A DNA stretch of 13,501 nucleotides from Mariprofundaceae bacterium (lineage in GTDB: Bacteria > Pseudomonadota > Zetaproteobacteria > Mariprofundales > Mariprofundaceae). Below the pieces are notes generated by a model. That model made no database searches. It saw only the letters and a list, made by a program, of their open reading frames with translations, and was not told the DNA's origin. The stretch covers positions 1 through 13,501 of the forward strand of contig JAUZQT010000061.1 of the NCBI GenBank assembly GCA_030950825.1, in the 5' to 3' direction. Positions within the stretch are counted from its first letter, which is position 1. Every line of letters starts with the position of its first letter. Positions 1 through 6,233 of the stretch are shown piece by piece. Made by a program: the position numbers and the translations under genes.

Positions 1-127
1 TCGATTCCCTTGTGCTCAATCTTTGGAATTACTTCCGCCGACCCAAGGTTCACTTCCCGGCGGATGGCTAATCCTTACCGGAGCGGGATTTTCACCCACC
101 AGAATAAACGACCTTGCCCGGCCGCAC
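1..127 (-). mobile_element. 5' end of a putative group II intron, left copy (partial, runs off window)
   Basis: Read on the minus strand from 127 down to 1, the sequence starts with GTGCGGCC, matching the GUGYG 5' consensus of bacterial group II introns. It is the inverted copy of the right-hand element (13183-13309), with one mismatch (68 against 13242). It contains the start of domain I, including a CCGCCG/CGGCGG stem. It lies 15 nt beyond the rodZ stop codon and in the same direction as rodZ transcription. No intron-encoded reverse transcriptase is visible because the window ends. The repeat is seen directly. The group II assignment rests on the 5' consensus and domain-I-like hairpins, which are clearer in the longer right copy. 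Another structured mobile RNA is possible. Confidence 0.6.
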
Positions 128-142
128 TGTGAATTATTCAGG
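1..142. repeat. Left arm of 142-bp inverted repeat bounding the window
   Basis: Positions 1-142 are the reverse complement of 13168-13309, with 141 of 142 positions identical (position i pairs with 13310-i; mismatch at 68). Identity stops exactly at 142/13168, where the sequence becomes the rodZ 3' end on one side and the tatD 3' flank on the other. The arm covers the putative intron 5' end (1-127) plus a shared 15-nt 5' flank (128-142). Its outer limit is unknown because the window begins inside it. Confidence 0.95.
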
Positions 143-1105
143 CTAAGGCGTATTACTTGGCATTTTCAACGGCTGTTGACGTAAAACTTTCCCAACTTCA
201 CCCAAACTTCCAGCTTGGATAATGCGCTGGTTATTTAAATAAATTTCTAATGCTAAAGGGTTACCACTGGTTAAACTTAAAGGCCTGTCGTGCTTGATTC
301 TCATTGTTTCACCTTTTTTCAATAAAACTTCACGAACCAGCACTGGTGGCTCATGATTATCATGGAGTTGCAACCATACATCTGCTGTGACAGCTGTTAG
401 TTGGTAATGGTAAAATGGTTCTTTTTGGCTGTTTGTTTCAGAAACCTGTGTATTGCCGTTAGTTGATGAGTTTTTCTCATGGTTCATTTTATTTTTCTTA
501 CTGTTAGAGACTGTTGTATGGCTAAGCGGCTCTGTATGAGGGATACTTGCAGAAATGCCTGTTTTATTTTGTGTGTCTTTTTGCGGTTTGATTTGTGCGG
601 CATTTTGTGGTTTTATTTTATTTTGTTGTTGTAGATTGATGGCGGATTGCTGCATAAGCTGGGAAGGTAGTGGTGCAGGTCTGCGGTCAAAGATGTTAAA
701 GCCAATCAATAACACAACAAAGGCAATGCCAGCAATGATCATCCAAGTTTTATTCGGCGAAATCGCTGGATCAGGAAAGGTAAGCGGCTTGGTCAATTGA
801 TACTGTTCTGATTTGATGTTTTCAATGGCATTGTTGAGGTCTAAATTTAAATAGTTAGCGTATTGGCGCAAAAATCCTAAAGCGTATACTTCACCAGGCA
901 TGTTTGACCAATCGCCACTTTCCAGTGCTGCGATGTAAGACCCTCGTAGGTTTAATGCTTTAGAGATATCCTCAGCGGATAGCTTCTTTTGTTGCCGTTT
1001 GCTTTTTAATGCTTCTGCGACTTCTAATAGAATGGTTTCGCGTGAGCTAGGCTCTTCTCCTGGTTCGTTCTGTTCTTTTGGTTCGTTCTGTTCTTTTGGA
1101 AACAT
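143..1105 (-). CDS. rodZ: RodZ-like cytoskeletal/cell-shape protein
   Basis: This is a 320-residue bitopic inner-membrane protein of the RodZ family, which links MreB filaments to the elongation machinery. An N-terminal helix-turn-helix of the HTH_25 type spans about residues 24-92, with the family-typical SYIAALE and ALGFLRQYAN segments. One membrane segment follows at about 120-139. A Q/N/S/T-rich periplasmic linker runs to about 230, then a DUF4115 domain (about 232-315). The extreme N-terminus carries KEQNEP twice, encoded by an 18-bp tandem repeat. The start lies 2 nt after the pilF stop with no clear Shine-Dalgarno sequence, suggesting translational coupling. No other in-frame Met precedes the HTH. 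The TAG stop (143-145) directly abuts the intron-bearing repeat. In many proteobacteria ispG follows rodZ; here an intron-like element comes next. Confidence 0.88.
   Translation of the reverse strand: MFPKEQNEPKEQNEPGEEPSSRETILLEVAEALKSKRQQKKLSAEDISKALNLRGSYIAALESGDWSNMPGEVYALGFLRQYANYLNLDLNNAIENIKSEQYQLTKPLTFPDPAISPNKTWMIIAGIAFVVLLIGFNIFDRRPAPLPSQLMQQSAINLQQQNKIKPQNAAQIKPQKDTQNKTGISASIPHTEPLSHTTVSNSKKNKMNHEKNSSTNGNTQVSETNSQKEPFYHYQLTAVTADVWLQLHDNHEPPVLVREVLLKKGETMRIKHDRPLSLTSGNPLALEIYLNNQRIIQAGSLGEVGKVLRQQPLKMPSNTP
1062..1097 (-). repeat. Two tandem 18-bp units at the rodZ 5' end
   Basis: The plus strand reads GGTTCGTTCTGTTCTTTT at 1062-1079 and again, identically, at 1080-1097. On the coding strand this produces the doubled KEQNEP hexapeptide at RodZ residues 4-15. 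The unit length is a multiple of three, so changes in copy number would keep the frame. Confidence 0.95.
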
Positions 1106-1107
1106 AT

Positions 1108-1875
1108 TTATAAGCGCCCCAAACGGGTTAATTCATCACTTGCCCAAGCACGGTTGAGTGGCGCTTTTTCTTTTTCAATGTAATTTGCTAAGTGCTTGCG
1201 TGCAGCCAATATATCGTCTTGTTGCACGAGCAGTTTAAGCAAGCCTTGCAACGCTGGGCGAAGGGTAGGATCTTGGCGCAGCATTGTTTCATAGAGTCCT
1301 TGTGCATAGTGTAAACGCCCTGTTTGGATATAAGCCTGCGCCTCTTTGATCTGAGATATGCTTTTTGAGGATGGGTTCATCATCACCGCACGATGATAAC
1401 TTTGAATGGCATCATCGGCGTGATTTTGTCCCAAAAGAGCATCGCCCAACAAAAGCAATGCAATATATTGTTTGCGATAACGTGGATCTTCCAATGCTTT
1501 GTGCAGGATGGTCTCGGCCTCTCTAAAACGCTTTAATGACACCAATAAAGAGCCATAATTGGTATACACTTCTGAGGCTGGCCCAGCCGCAATAGACTGC
1601 TTATAAAAGTCTTCTGATTTTTCCATATCGCCTTGTAAACGCCACGCATAGGCCAGAGCGCTAAGGGTTGCGGATTGTCCTGGAAGTGCTTTATTGGCTT
1701 GCATTAGCTCATCAAAAGCCTTGGGTAATTGGCCGCGTTGCAAAGAGTCCATGCCTATCTGATAGTGAAATTTAGCTCGTTTACTTGTTACCTCAGGGTC
1801 TGTATGCATGGTTTGGCATGATGTCAGTAGTATGCTGCTTATGATCAGCAGTGGTATCAAGGAGGCTTTCATCAT
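1108..1875 (-). CDS. pilF: Type IV pilus biogenesis/stability lipoprotein PilF/PilW (TPR)
   Basis: This is a 255-residue TPR lipoprotein. A signal peptide (MMKASLIPLL then a hydrophobic core) ends in the lipobox LTSC with Cys20 as the predicted lipidation site. Successive TPR-like helical pairs fill residues 33-250, including AFDELMQANKALPGQSATL and DAIQSYHRAVMMNPSS. PilF/PilW proteins are outer-membrane pilotins that help the PilQ secretin assemble and stabilise type IV pili. The length matches the family (about 250). Position between rlmN/mtnP and rodZ is the classic proteobacterial context and supports the call over a generic TPR protein. The ATG overlaps the mtnP stop (ATGA at 1872-1875), implying coupling; a second ATG follows immediately at 1872. 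Confidence 0.85.
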   Translation of the reverse strand: MMKASLIPLLIISSILLTSCQTMHTDPEVTSKRAKFHYQIGMDSLQRGQLPKAFDELMQANKALPGQSATLSALAYAWRLQGDMEKSEDFYKQSIAAGPASEVYTNYGSLLVSLKRFREAETILHKALEDPRYRKQYIALLLLGDALLGQNHADDAIQSYHRAVMMNPSSKSISQIKEAQAYIQTGRLHYAQGLYETMLRQDPTLRPALQGLLKLLVQQDDILAARKHLANYIEKEKAPLNRAWASDELTRLGRL

Positions 1876-2735
1876 AACAAGCGTTTCACTAAGGCATGAA
1901 TAGGGCGCAGTGCTTCATCATTTTGTTGGCTTAAATCAGCAAAAATGCCATGATCAAGTGTGTTTTGGCATGCGCAATTATGCGTTTCTGGGGTTTGCTT
2001 GAAAAACACATGTAATAAATTTTGAGCCTTTTGGATATTACCGTGCATAACCTCCAAAACAGAGCTGATTGACACATCTTCTTCATCCGCATGCCAGCAA
2101 TCATAGTCAGTACACATGGCGATGGTGGCATAACACATTTCTGCTTCGCGAGCCAACTTGGCTTCTGGCATATTGGTCATACCAATAACATCCATTCCCC
2201 AAGATCGATACAGCATGGATTCAGCACGGGTTGAAAATTGTGGCCCTTGCATGACCAGATATGTACCGTCTTTATGGGTTGTAATCCCTGCTTGTTTTGA
2301 AGCTTTGAATAACGACTGTTGCAGGCAGCTACATATGGGCTCAGCCATGGAAACGTGGGCAACAACGGGGCCATCAAAAAAAGTTTTTTCACGGTCAATG
2401 GTGCGATCTATAAATTGATCAATTAGCACAAAGTCACCAGGAGCAATCTCTTGACGCAACGAACCCACGGCTGAGATGGAGATGATTTGTGAGACACCTG
2501 CCAATTTCATGGCATAAATATTGGCACGGTAGTTGATTTTATGGGGCGGGATATTATGCCCTGAGCCATGGCGTGGTAAAAATACAATCTCTTGCCCATG
2601 ATAGCGTGCTAACAATAATGGCGAGGATGGTGATCCCCAAGGTGTATTTAGATCCAGCTCATCCAAGATTTCAATGTCCTGCATGGCATACAAACCACTC
2701 CCACCGATAATGCCAGTGCGTTTTACGACCGTCAT
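1872..2735 (-). CDS. mtnP: S-methyl-5'-thioadenosine phosphorylase
   Basis: This 287-residue purine/MTA phosphorylase cleaves methylthioadenosine with phosphate to adenine and methylthioribose-1-phosphate, recycling the by-product of polyamine synthesis. Visible motifs are GGSGLY (11-16, phosphate loop), PRHGSGH (54-60), SAVGSL (88-93), GPQFSTRAES (164-173), GMTNMPEAKLAREAE (185-199) and TDYDCWH (209-215). The last two are characteristic of the MTAP branch rather than general purine nucleoside phosphorylases. The reading frame is open up to 2780, but the ATG at 2735 is preferred: it is preceded by AGGAGT six nucleotides upstream, and the family sequence begins here. Some relatives prefer methylthioinosine, so exact substrate is less certain. 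It lies 34 nt after rlmN and overlaps pilF by 4 nt, so it probably belongs to that operon. Confidence 0.9.
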   Translation of the reverse strand: MTVVKRTGIIGGSGLYAMQDIEILDELDLNTPWGSPSSPLLLARYHGQEIVFLPRHGSGHNIPPHKINYRANIYAMKLAGVSQIISISAVGSLRQEIAPGDFVLIDQFIDRTIDREKTFFDGPVVAHVSMAEPICSCLQQSLFKASKQAGITTHKDGTYLVMQGPQFSTRAESMLYRSWGMDVIGMTNMPEAKLAREAEMCYATIAMCTDYDCWHADEEDVSISSVLEVMHGNIQKAQNLLHVFFKQTPETHNCACQNTLDHGIFADLSQQNDEALRPIHALVKRLL

Positions 2736-2740
2736 TGCCC

Positions 2741-2746
2741 ACTCCT
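2741..2746 (-). promoter_or_regulatory. Ribosome binding site deciding the mtnP start
   Basis: On the minus strand AAAGGAGT precedes the ATG at 2735; the AGGAGT core sits five nucleotides upstream of that codon. This supports an internal start 15 codons inside the longest open frame. Confidence 0.75.
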
Positions 2747-2769
2747 TTCGTTTGATTGACCCATGGTTT

Positions 2770-3834
2770 CTATGGAGCAAATGATGATTTTAACTGACCA
2801 CAAGCAGCCATAATATCTTGTCCGCGTGAACGCCTTACGGTTGCACGAATACCTTTAGAAATCAAGCCTTGTGCAAAGGCATTCATGTGATCACTTGCAG
2901 AACCTTTGTAAGGGCTCCCTGGGTAAGGGTTAAATCGAATTAAATTAACCCGATCGCGTTGCAAATTTACAAACATTGCCAAAGCTTCTAGGTCTTTTTC
3001 ACGGTCATTGATGCCATCAAGCATCAAATACTCCAAGGTAATATGGCGTTGATGCGGGAGTGGGTAAAGATCCAGGCATGTACGCAGTTCTTGTAAAGGA
3101 TACTTGCGGTTGATAGGTACCAAGGTATCCCGTTCCTGATCAAGGGCTGAATGCAATGAGATGGCCAAATTGACTGGGTAAAGTTGGCCCATACGGTCAA
3201 TTTGTGGTGTCAGCCCAGACGTGGATACAGTGATGCGGCGGCGTGAAATATGCAGGCCATCTTCTGCCATCAACATACTTAGGCTTGCATGTAGGGCTTC
3301 TTCATTGGCCATGGGTTCGCCCATTCCCATATACACAATGTGCGTCACTTGATTATGTAATTCGCTTGGCAATGGATTTTCTCTCAAATCATTTTTCACA
3401 GCCAGTACTTGGGCAAGAATTTCGCCTGCACTGAGATTGGCCTCAAATTTTTGCGTGCCTGTATGGCAAAAAGGACAATCCAATACACAGCCCACTTGTG
3501 AAGATATACAGACAGTCGCACGCTCAGGCTCGGGAATAAGGACAGTTTCAATATTTTTCCCACTATGAAGTGCAAATAAATATTTTCGTGTGCCATCACT
3601 GGAGCATTGCTTTTGGACTTGTTTCAGCGGTTGGCAGCACAAGTGTTTGTGTAGAGCAGTGCGTAAATCTTGTGGTAAATTTCGCATATCATCGGGGTTT
3701 AATACGCCTTTATTGCGCCAGCCTATGATTTGTTTGGCACGATATGCAGGGAATCCCCAGTCGGAAACTATGATTTTTAACGCATCCAAATTCAGGGCTG
3801 GTAATTGCTCAAGAGTTTTATTCATCGTGCGCAT
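2770..3834 (-). CDS. rlmN: Dual-specificity 23S rRNA A2503 / tRNA A37 C2-methyltransferase RlmN
   Basis: This is a 354-residue radical-SAM enzyme that methylates C2 of A2503 in 23S rRNA, and in many bacteria A37 of tRNAs. The [4Fe-4S]-binding CxxxCxxC is at Cys116, Cys120 and Cys123 (GCVLDCPFC). The two mechanistic cysteines are visible: Cys109 in TVCISSQVGC and Cys345 in MAACGQL near the C-terminus. MGMGEPMAN (SAM contact), SISLH-like AISLHS and NLIRFNPYPG are also typical. The start may be the ATG at 3834 or the one at 3825; neither has a convincing Shine-Dalgarno. It heads the leftward rlmN-mtnP-pilF-rodZ run and is divergent from the ATP-grasp gene, with only 13 nt between annotated starts. 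Cfr-type resistance enzymes are homologous, but this context and sequence fit housekeeping RlmN. Confidence 0.93.
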   Translation of the reverse strand: MRTMNKTLEQLPALNLDALKIIVSDWGFPAYRAKQIIGWRNKGVLNPDDMRNLPQDLRTALHKHLCCQPLKQVQKQCSSDGTRKYLFALHSGKNIETVLIPEPERATVCISSQVGCVLDCPFCHTGTQKFEANLSAGEILAQVLAVKNDLRENPLPSELHNQVTHIVYMGMGEPMANEEALHASLSMLMAEDGLHISRRRITVSTSGLTPQIDRMGQLYPVNLAISLHSALDQERDTLVPINRKYPLQELRTCLDLYPLPHQRHITLEYLMLDGINDREKDLEALAMFVNLQRDRVNLIRFNPYPGSPYKGSASDHMNAFAQGLISKGIRATVRRSRGQDIMAACGQLKSSFAP

Positions 3835-3847
3835 TGTACATTAGAGA

Positions 3848-4936
3848 ATGATTTCGGATAGCTTGGTGCGCGTGAATACTTTAGCAGCTTTAGAAGAAGT
3901 GACAATTAAACGCAATGAATTTGAGCAAATGCTCCAATTTTCCCGTTTGATGTTTCGATTAAACCAAAACAAGCATTATATAGCACGATTAAGAGAGCAT
4001 CTTCCCACAACAGCAAGTGCCATGCATGGCGAGGCATCCATACTGATGGGTTATGACTTTCATTTAACAGATGATGGGCCTCGTCTTATTGAAATTAACA
4101 ATAACGCAGGCGGCTTGTATGTTGGTTGTAAGACATGGATAAAACAGCCCATGATTGCAGCACTTACGAGCACCTTAGAAGAGCGACTATTGCAGATGTT
4201 CCCCAGTTCTTGGCAAACAATTGCTATTATGGATGAAGATATTGCCAGTCAATATATGTATCCAGAAATGAATTTCTATGCGGATTTATTGCGTCAAAAT
4301 GGACGCACTGTATTACTTGTGAGCCCCGAAGATATCCAATTAAAAGATGATGGTTTGTATGTGGAAGAGCATCGCTTGGATGGTATTTATAATCGTCATA
4401 CTGATTTTTATTTAGATATCCCCGAACTTGCACATATCCGCACGGCACTCATGACAGGCTTGGTGGCGCTGAATCCACATGCGCGAAGTTACGCTTTATT
4501 GGGCGATAAATCACGCATGGTCGACTGGTGGCATGATGGCTTGCTGGATGACTGTTTGCCTGCGGACGATGTTGCTTTTATTCGACAGATTGTGCCTGAA
4601 ATTCATATGCTTTCAGCCTGTGATAAGGAACAAGTATGGAAAGAGCGTAAAACTTGGGTGTTTAAACCCGCAGCAAGGCATGGTGGCAAAGGTGTTGTGC
4701 TTGGTAAAGCCATGAGTCGTAAACGCTTTAATGGCTTAGATATGGATACAACAGTGGTTCAGCGTTATATACCAGCCAGTCAAATTGAGCATAAAAGCAT
4801 TCACTATAAGTTTGATATTCGTTTGTACATGCATGGTGAGACATTGATTGCAGTGGCTGGGCGCTTATGGCGCGGGCAGCTCACGAACTTTCGAGAAGAT
4901 GGCAGTGGTTGGGTATCACTGCGTATAAGCCAGTAG
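3848..4936 (+). CDS. ATP-grasp-like ligase with circularly permuted motif order, substrate unknown
   Basis: This 362-residue protein shows the core elements of an ATP-grasp amide/peptide ligase in unusual order. The metal-binding strand that normally ends the fold (compare E.N..G in RimK/GshB) is near the N-terminus: RLIEINNNAGG at 79-89 with Glu82, Asn84 and Asn86. The nucleotide-binding part lies later: FKPAARHGGKGV (272-283) with Lys273 and the glycine loop, VVQRYIPA (303-310), then KFDIRLYMHGE (321-331) and RLWRGQLTNFRE (339-350). This resembles permuted ATP-grasp groups such as glutathionylspermidine-synthase-like proteins, but I cannot assign a substrate. A stop six nucleotides upstream fixes the upper limit of the start. 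ATG 3929 (residue 28), with GAG upstream, is an alternative that would leave room for promoters. It is probably cotranscribed with the two following transferases. Confidence 0.65.
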   Translation: MISDSLVRVNTLAALEEVTIKRNEFEQMLQFSRLMFRLNQNKHYIARLREHLPTTASAMHGEASILMGYDFHLTDDGPRLIEINNNAGGLYVGCKTWIKQPMIAALTSTLEERLLQMFPSSWQTIAIMDEDIASQYMYPEMNFYADLLRQNGRTVLLVSPEDIQLKDDGLYVEEHRLDGIYNRHTDFYLDIPELAHIRTALMTGLVALNPHARSYALLGDKSRMVDWWHDGLLDDCLPADDVAFIRQIVPEIHMLSACDKEQVWKERKTWVFKPAARHGGKGVVLGKAMSRKRFNGLDMDTTVVQRYIPASQIEHKSIHYKFDIRLYMHGETLIAVAGRLWRGQLTNFREDGSGWVSLRISQ

Positions 4937-4948
4937 GTAAAAGAGTCT

Positions 4949-5632
4949 TTGAAAGATTTAACTGTGATTGTGCCTGTGTTCAACGAAGCAATATCGCTGG
5001 CTCAAAATATGGCGCAACTCAAAGCGCTGTTAAAGCATTGCTCTATTATGTTTTGTGATGGTGAATCAGATGATGAGACTTGCTTTTTATTAAAGCAGAG
5101 CGGCTTGTTATATTGCTGTAGTTTACGCGGACGCGCCTTGCAAATGAATGCAGGGGCAAAACTTTGCCAATCCGACATTCTTCTTTTTATGCATGCTGAT
5201 ACGGTGATAAATGGCAGTCATATACAGGCTGTGAAAGAAGCTATGCAGGATCGAGCTATTGTAGGTGGACGCTTTGATGTGCATCTATCTGGAAAAAGAA
5301 AAGCCTTTAGAGTCATTGAATATATGATTAACTTACGTTCTCGTTTGACGGGTGTTTCAACGGGTGATCAGTGTCAATTTGTGCGCCGCTCTGTGTTTGA
5401 GGCAATGGGAGGATTCTCTGATCAGCCATTGATGGAAGATGTGGCATTTTCAAAACAATTAAAACGATATGGGAAAGTAACTTGCCTTAGACACAAAGTC
5501 AGTACATCCAGTCGCCGTTGGGAAAAATATGGTATTGTGAAAACGGTTATATTGATGTGGAAACTGCGTTTTTTATACTGGCTGGGTATGTCGCCTGAAA
5601 GATTGGCTAGGATGTATCGAAATGTCCGATAG
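4949..5632 (+). CDS. TIGR04283-type family 2 glycosyltransferase
   Basis: This 227-residue GT-A fold glycosyltransferase resembles the 'rSAM/selenodomain-associated transferase 2' (TIGR04283) family, some members of which are linked to arsenosugar synthesis. Motifs are IVPVFNE (7-13), CDGESDDET (36-44), RGRALQMNAG (60-69), the HAD of FMHADT serving as a DxD equivalent (82-84), STGDQCQFVRR (137-147), LMEDV (161-165) and STSSRRWEKYG (185-195). There are no membrane segments, so it is probably cytosolic. The start is TTG at 4949, preceded by a purine-rich GGTAAAAGAG, since the family sequence begins immediately after it. It lies 12 nt after the ATP-grasp gene and its stop overlaps the next gene by 11 nt. 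The donor and acceptor are unknown. No radical-SAM partner is present in the window, so an arsenosugar role is not supported here. Confidence 0.85.
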   Translation: MKDLTVIVPVFNEAISLAQNMAQLKALLKHCSIMFCDGESDDETCFLLKQSGLLYCCSLRGRALQMNAGAKLCQSDILLFMHADTVINGSHIQAVKEAMQDRAIVGGRFDVHLSGKRKAFRVIEYMINLRSRLTGVSTGDQCQFVRRSVFEAMGGFSDQPLMEDVAFSKQLKRYGKVTCLRHKVSTSSRRWEKYGIVKTVILMWKLRFLYWLGMSPERLARMYRNVR

Positions 5633-6233
5633 CAAGATTTTGCTTATCATTATGTGCAAAGCCCCTGTTGAAGGTAAGGTAAAAACACGCTTGATGTCAA
5701 AATATACCGCCGCAGAAGCCATGCAGTGGCATCAAGCGATGGCCACCACAGTCATTACACGTACCAAACGGTTATTTGAAAATGTGTGGTTGGCAGCAGA
5801 TGATGTAACACACGCGTTTTTTAATACATTTGAACTCCCTATTTATTCACAAGGACTCGGGGATTTGGGTGAACGTATGGCATGTTTGCTGAAACAGGCC
5901 TCACAATATGGGTTTGAAAAGATCCTGTTCTTAGGAACAGATTCACCGCATATGCTTGATGAACGATTATTGCATGCCACATCAGCATTGGATGATTATG
6001 ATGTTATATTGGGTGCTGTGGAAGATGGTGGCTATGATTTGATTGCCATGAACCATGCTTACCCTGCTCTTTTTTCTAATATTTCTTGGAGCTCTGAAAG
6101 GGTGTTGCAACAAACGCTGAGTATTGCTAAGCAGCAGCAACTACATTGTCTTGTACTCGAAGAGAGTTTTGATATTGATACACCCGAGATGTTGGATAGA
6201 GCCAAGCAGGAAGGCTGGCAGATCGAGTGTTAA
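5622..6233 (+). CDS. TIGR04282/DUF2064-type glycosyl/nucleotidyl transferase
   Basis: This 203-residue protein belongs to the DUF2064 group ('rSAM/selenodomain-associated transferase 1', TIGR04282), with a GT-A/nucleotidyltransferase-like fold. The N-terminal MCKAPVEGKVKTRL (11-24) corresponds to the nucleotide loop. Further motifs are QGLGDLGERM (77-86), LGTDSPHM (104-111), GAVEDGGYDLI (131-141), SWSSERV (155-161) and FDIDTPEM (183-190). These proteins very often accompany or are fused to TIGR04283 transferases, as here, where the two genes overlap by 11 nt. The exact reaction is not established. Its TAA stop overlaps the stop codon of the convergent kinase gene, so there is no room for a terminator between them. 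Confidence 0.85.
   Translation: MSDSKILLIIMCKAPVEGKVKTRLMSKYTAAEAMQWHQAMATTVITRTKRLFENVWLAADDVTHAFFNTFELPIYSQGLGDLGERMACLLKQASQYGFEKILFLGTDSPHMLDERLLHATSALDDYDVILGAVEDGGYDLIAMNHAYPALFSNISWSSERVLQQTLSIAKQQQLHCLVLEESFDIDTPEMLDRAKQEGWQIEC

Noticed and set aside
1..25. tRNA T-arm-like GGTTCGATTCCC on the strand reading into the left edge
   Set aside because: The flanking bases do not form a 5-bp T stem, no acceptor or anticodon arm is present, and the same stretch is part of the long intron-like inverted repeat.
2770..3834. Cfr-type ribosomal resistance methylase
   Set aside because: Motifs, length and the neighbouring pilF/rodZ genes fit housekeeping RlmN; nothing suggests C8 methylation or horizontal transfer.
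4949..6233. Arsenosugar biosynthesis operon
   Set aside because: Only the two transferase families are present; no ArsS/ArsM-like or radical-SAM gene is in the window, so the function cannot be claimed.
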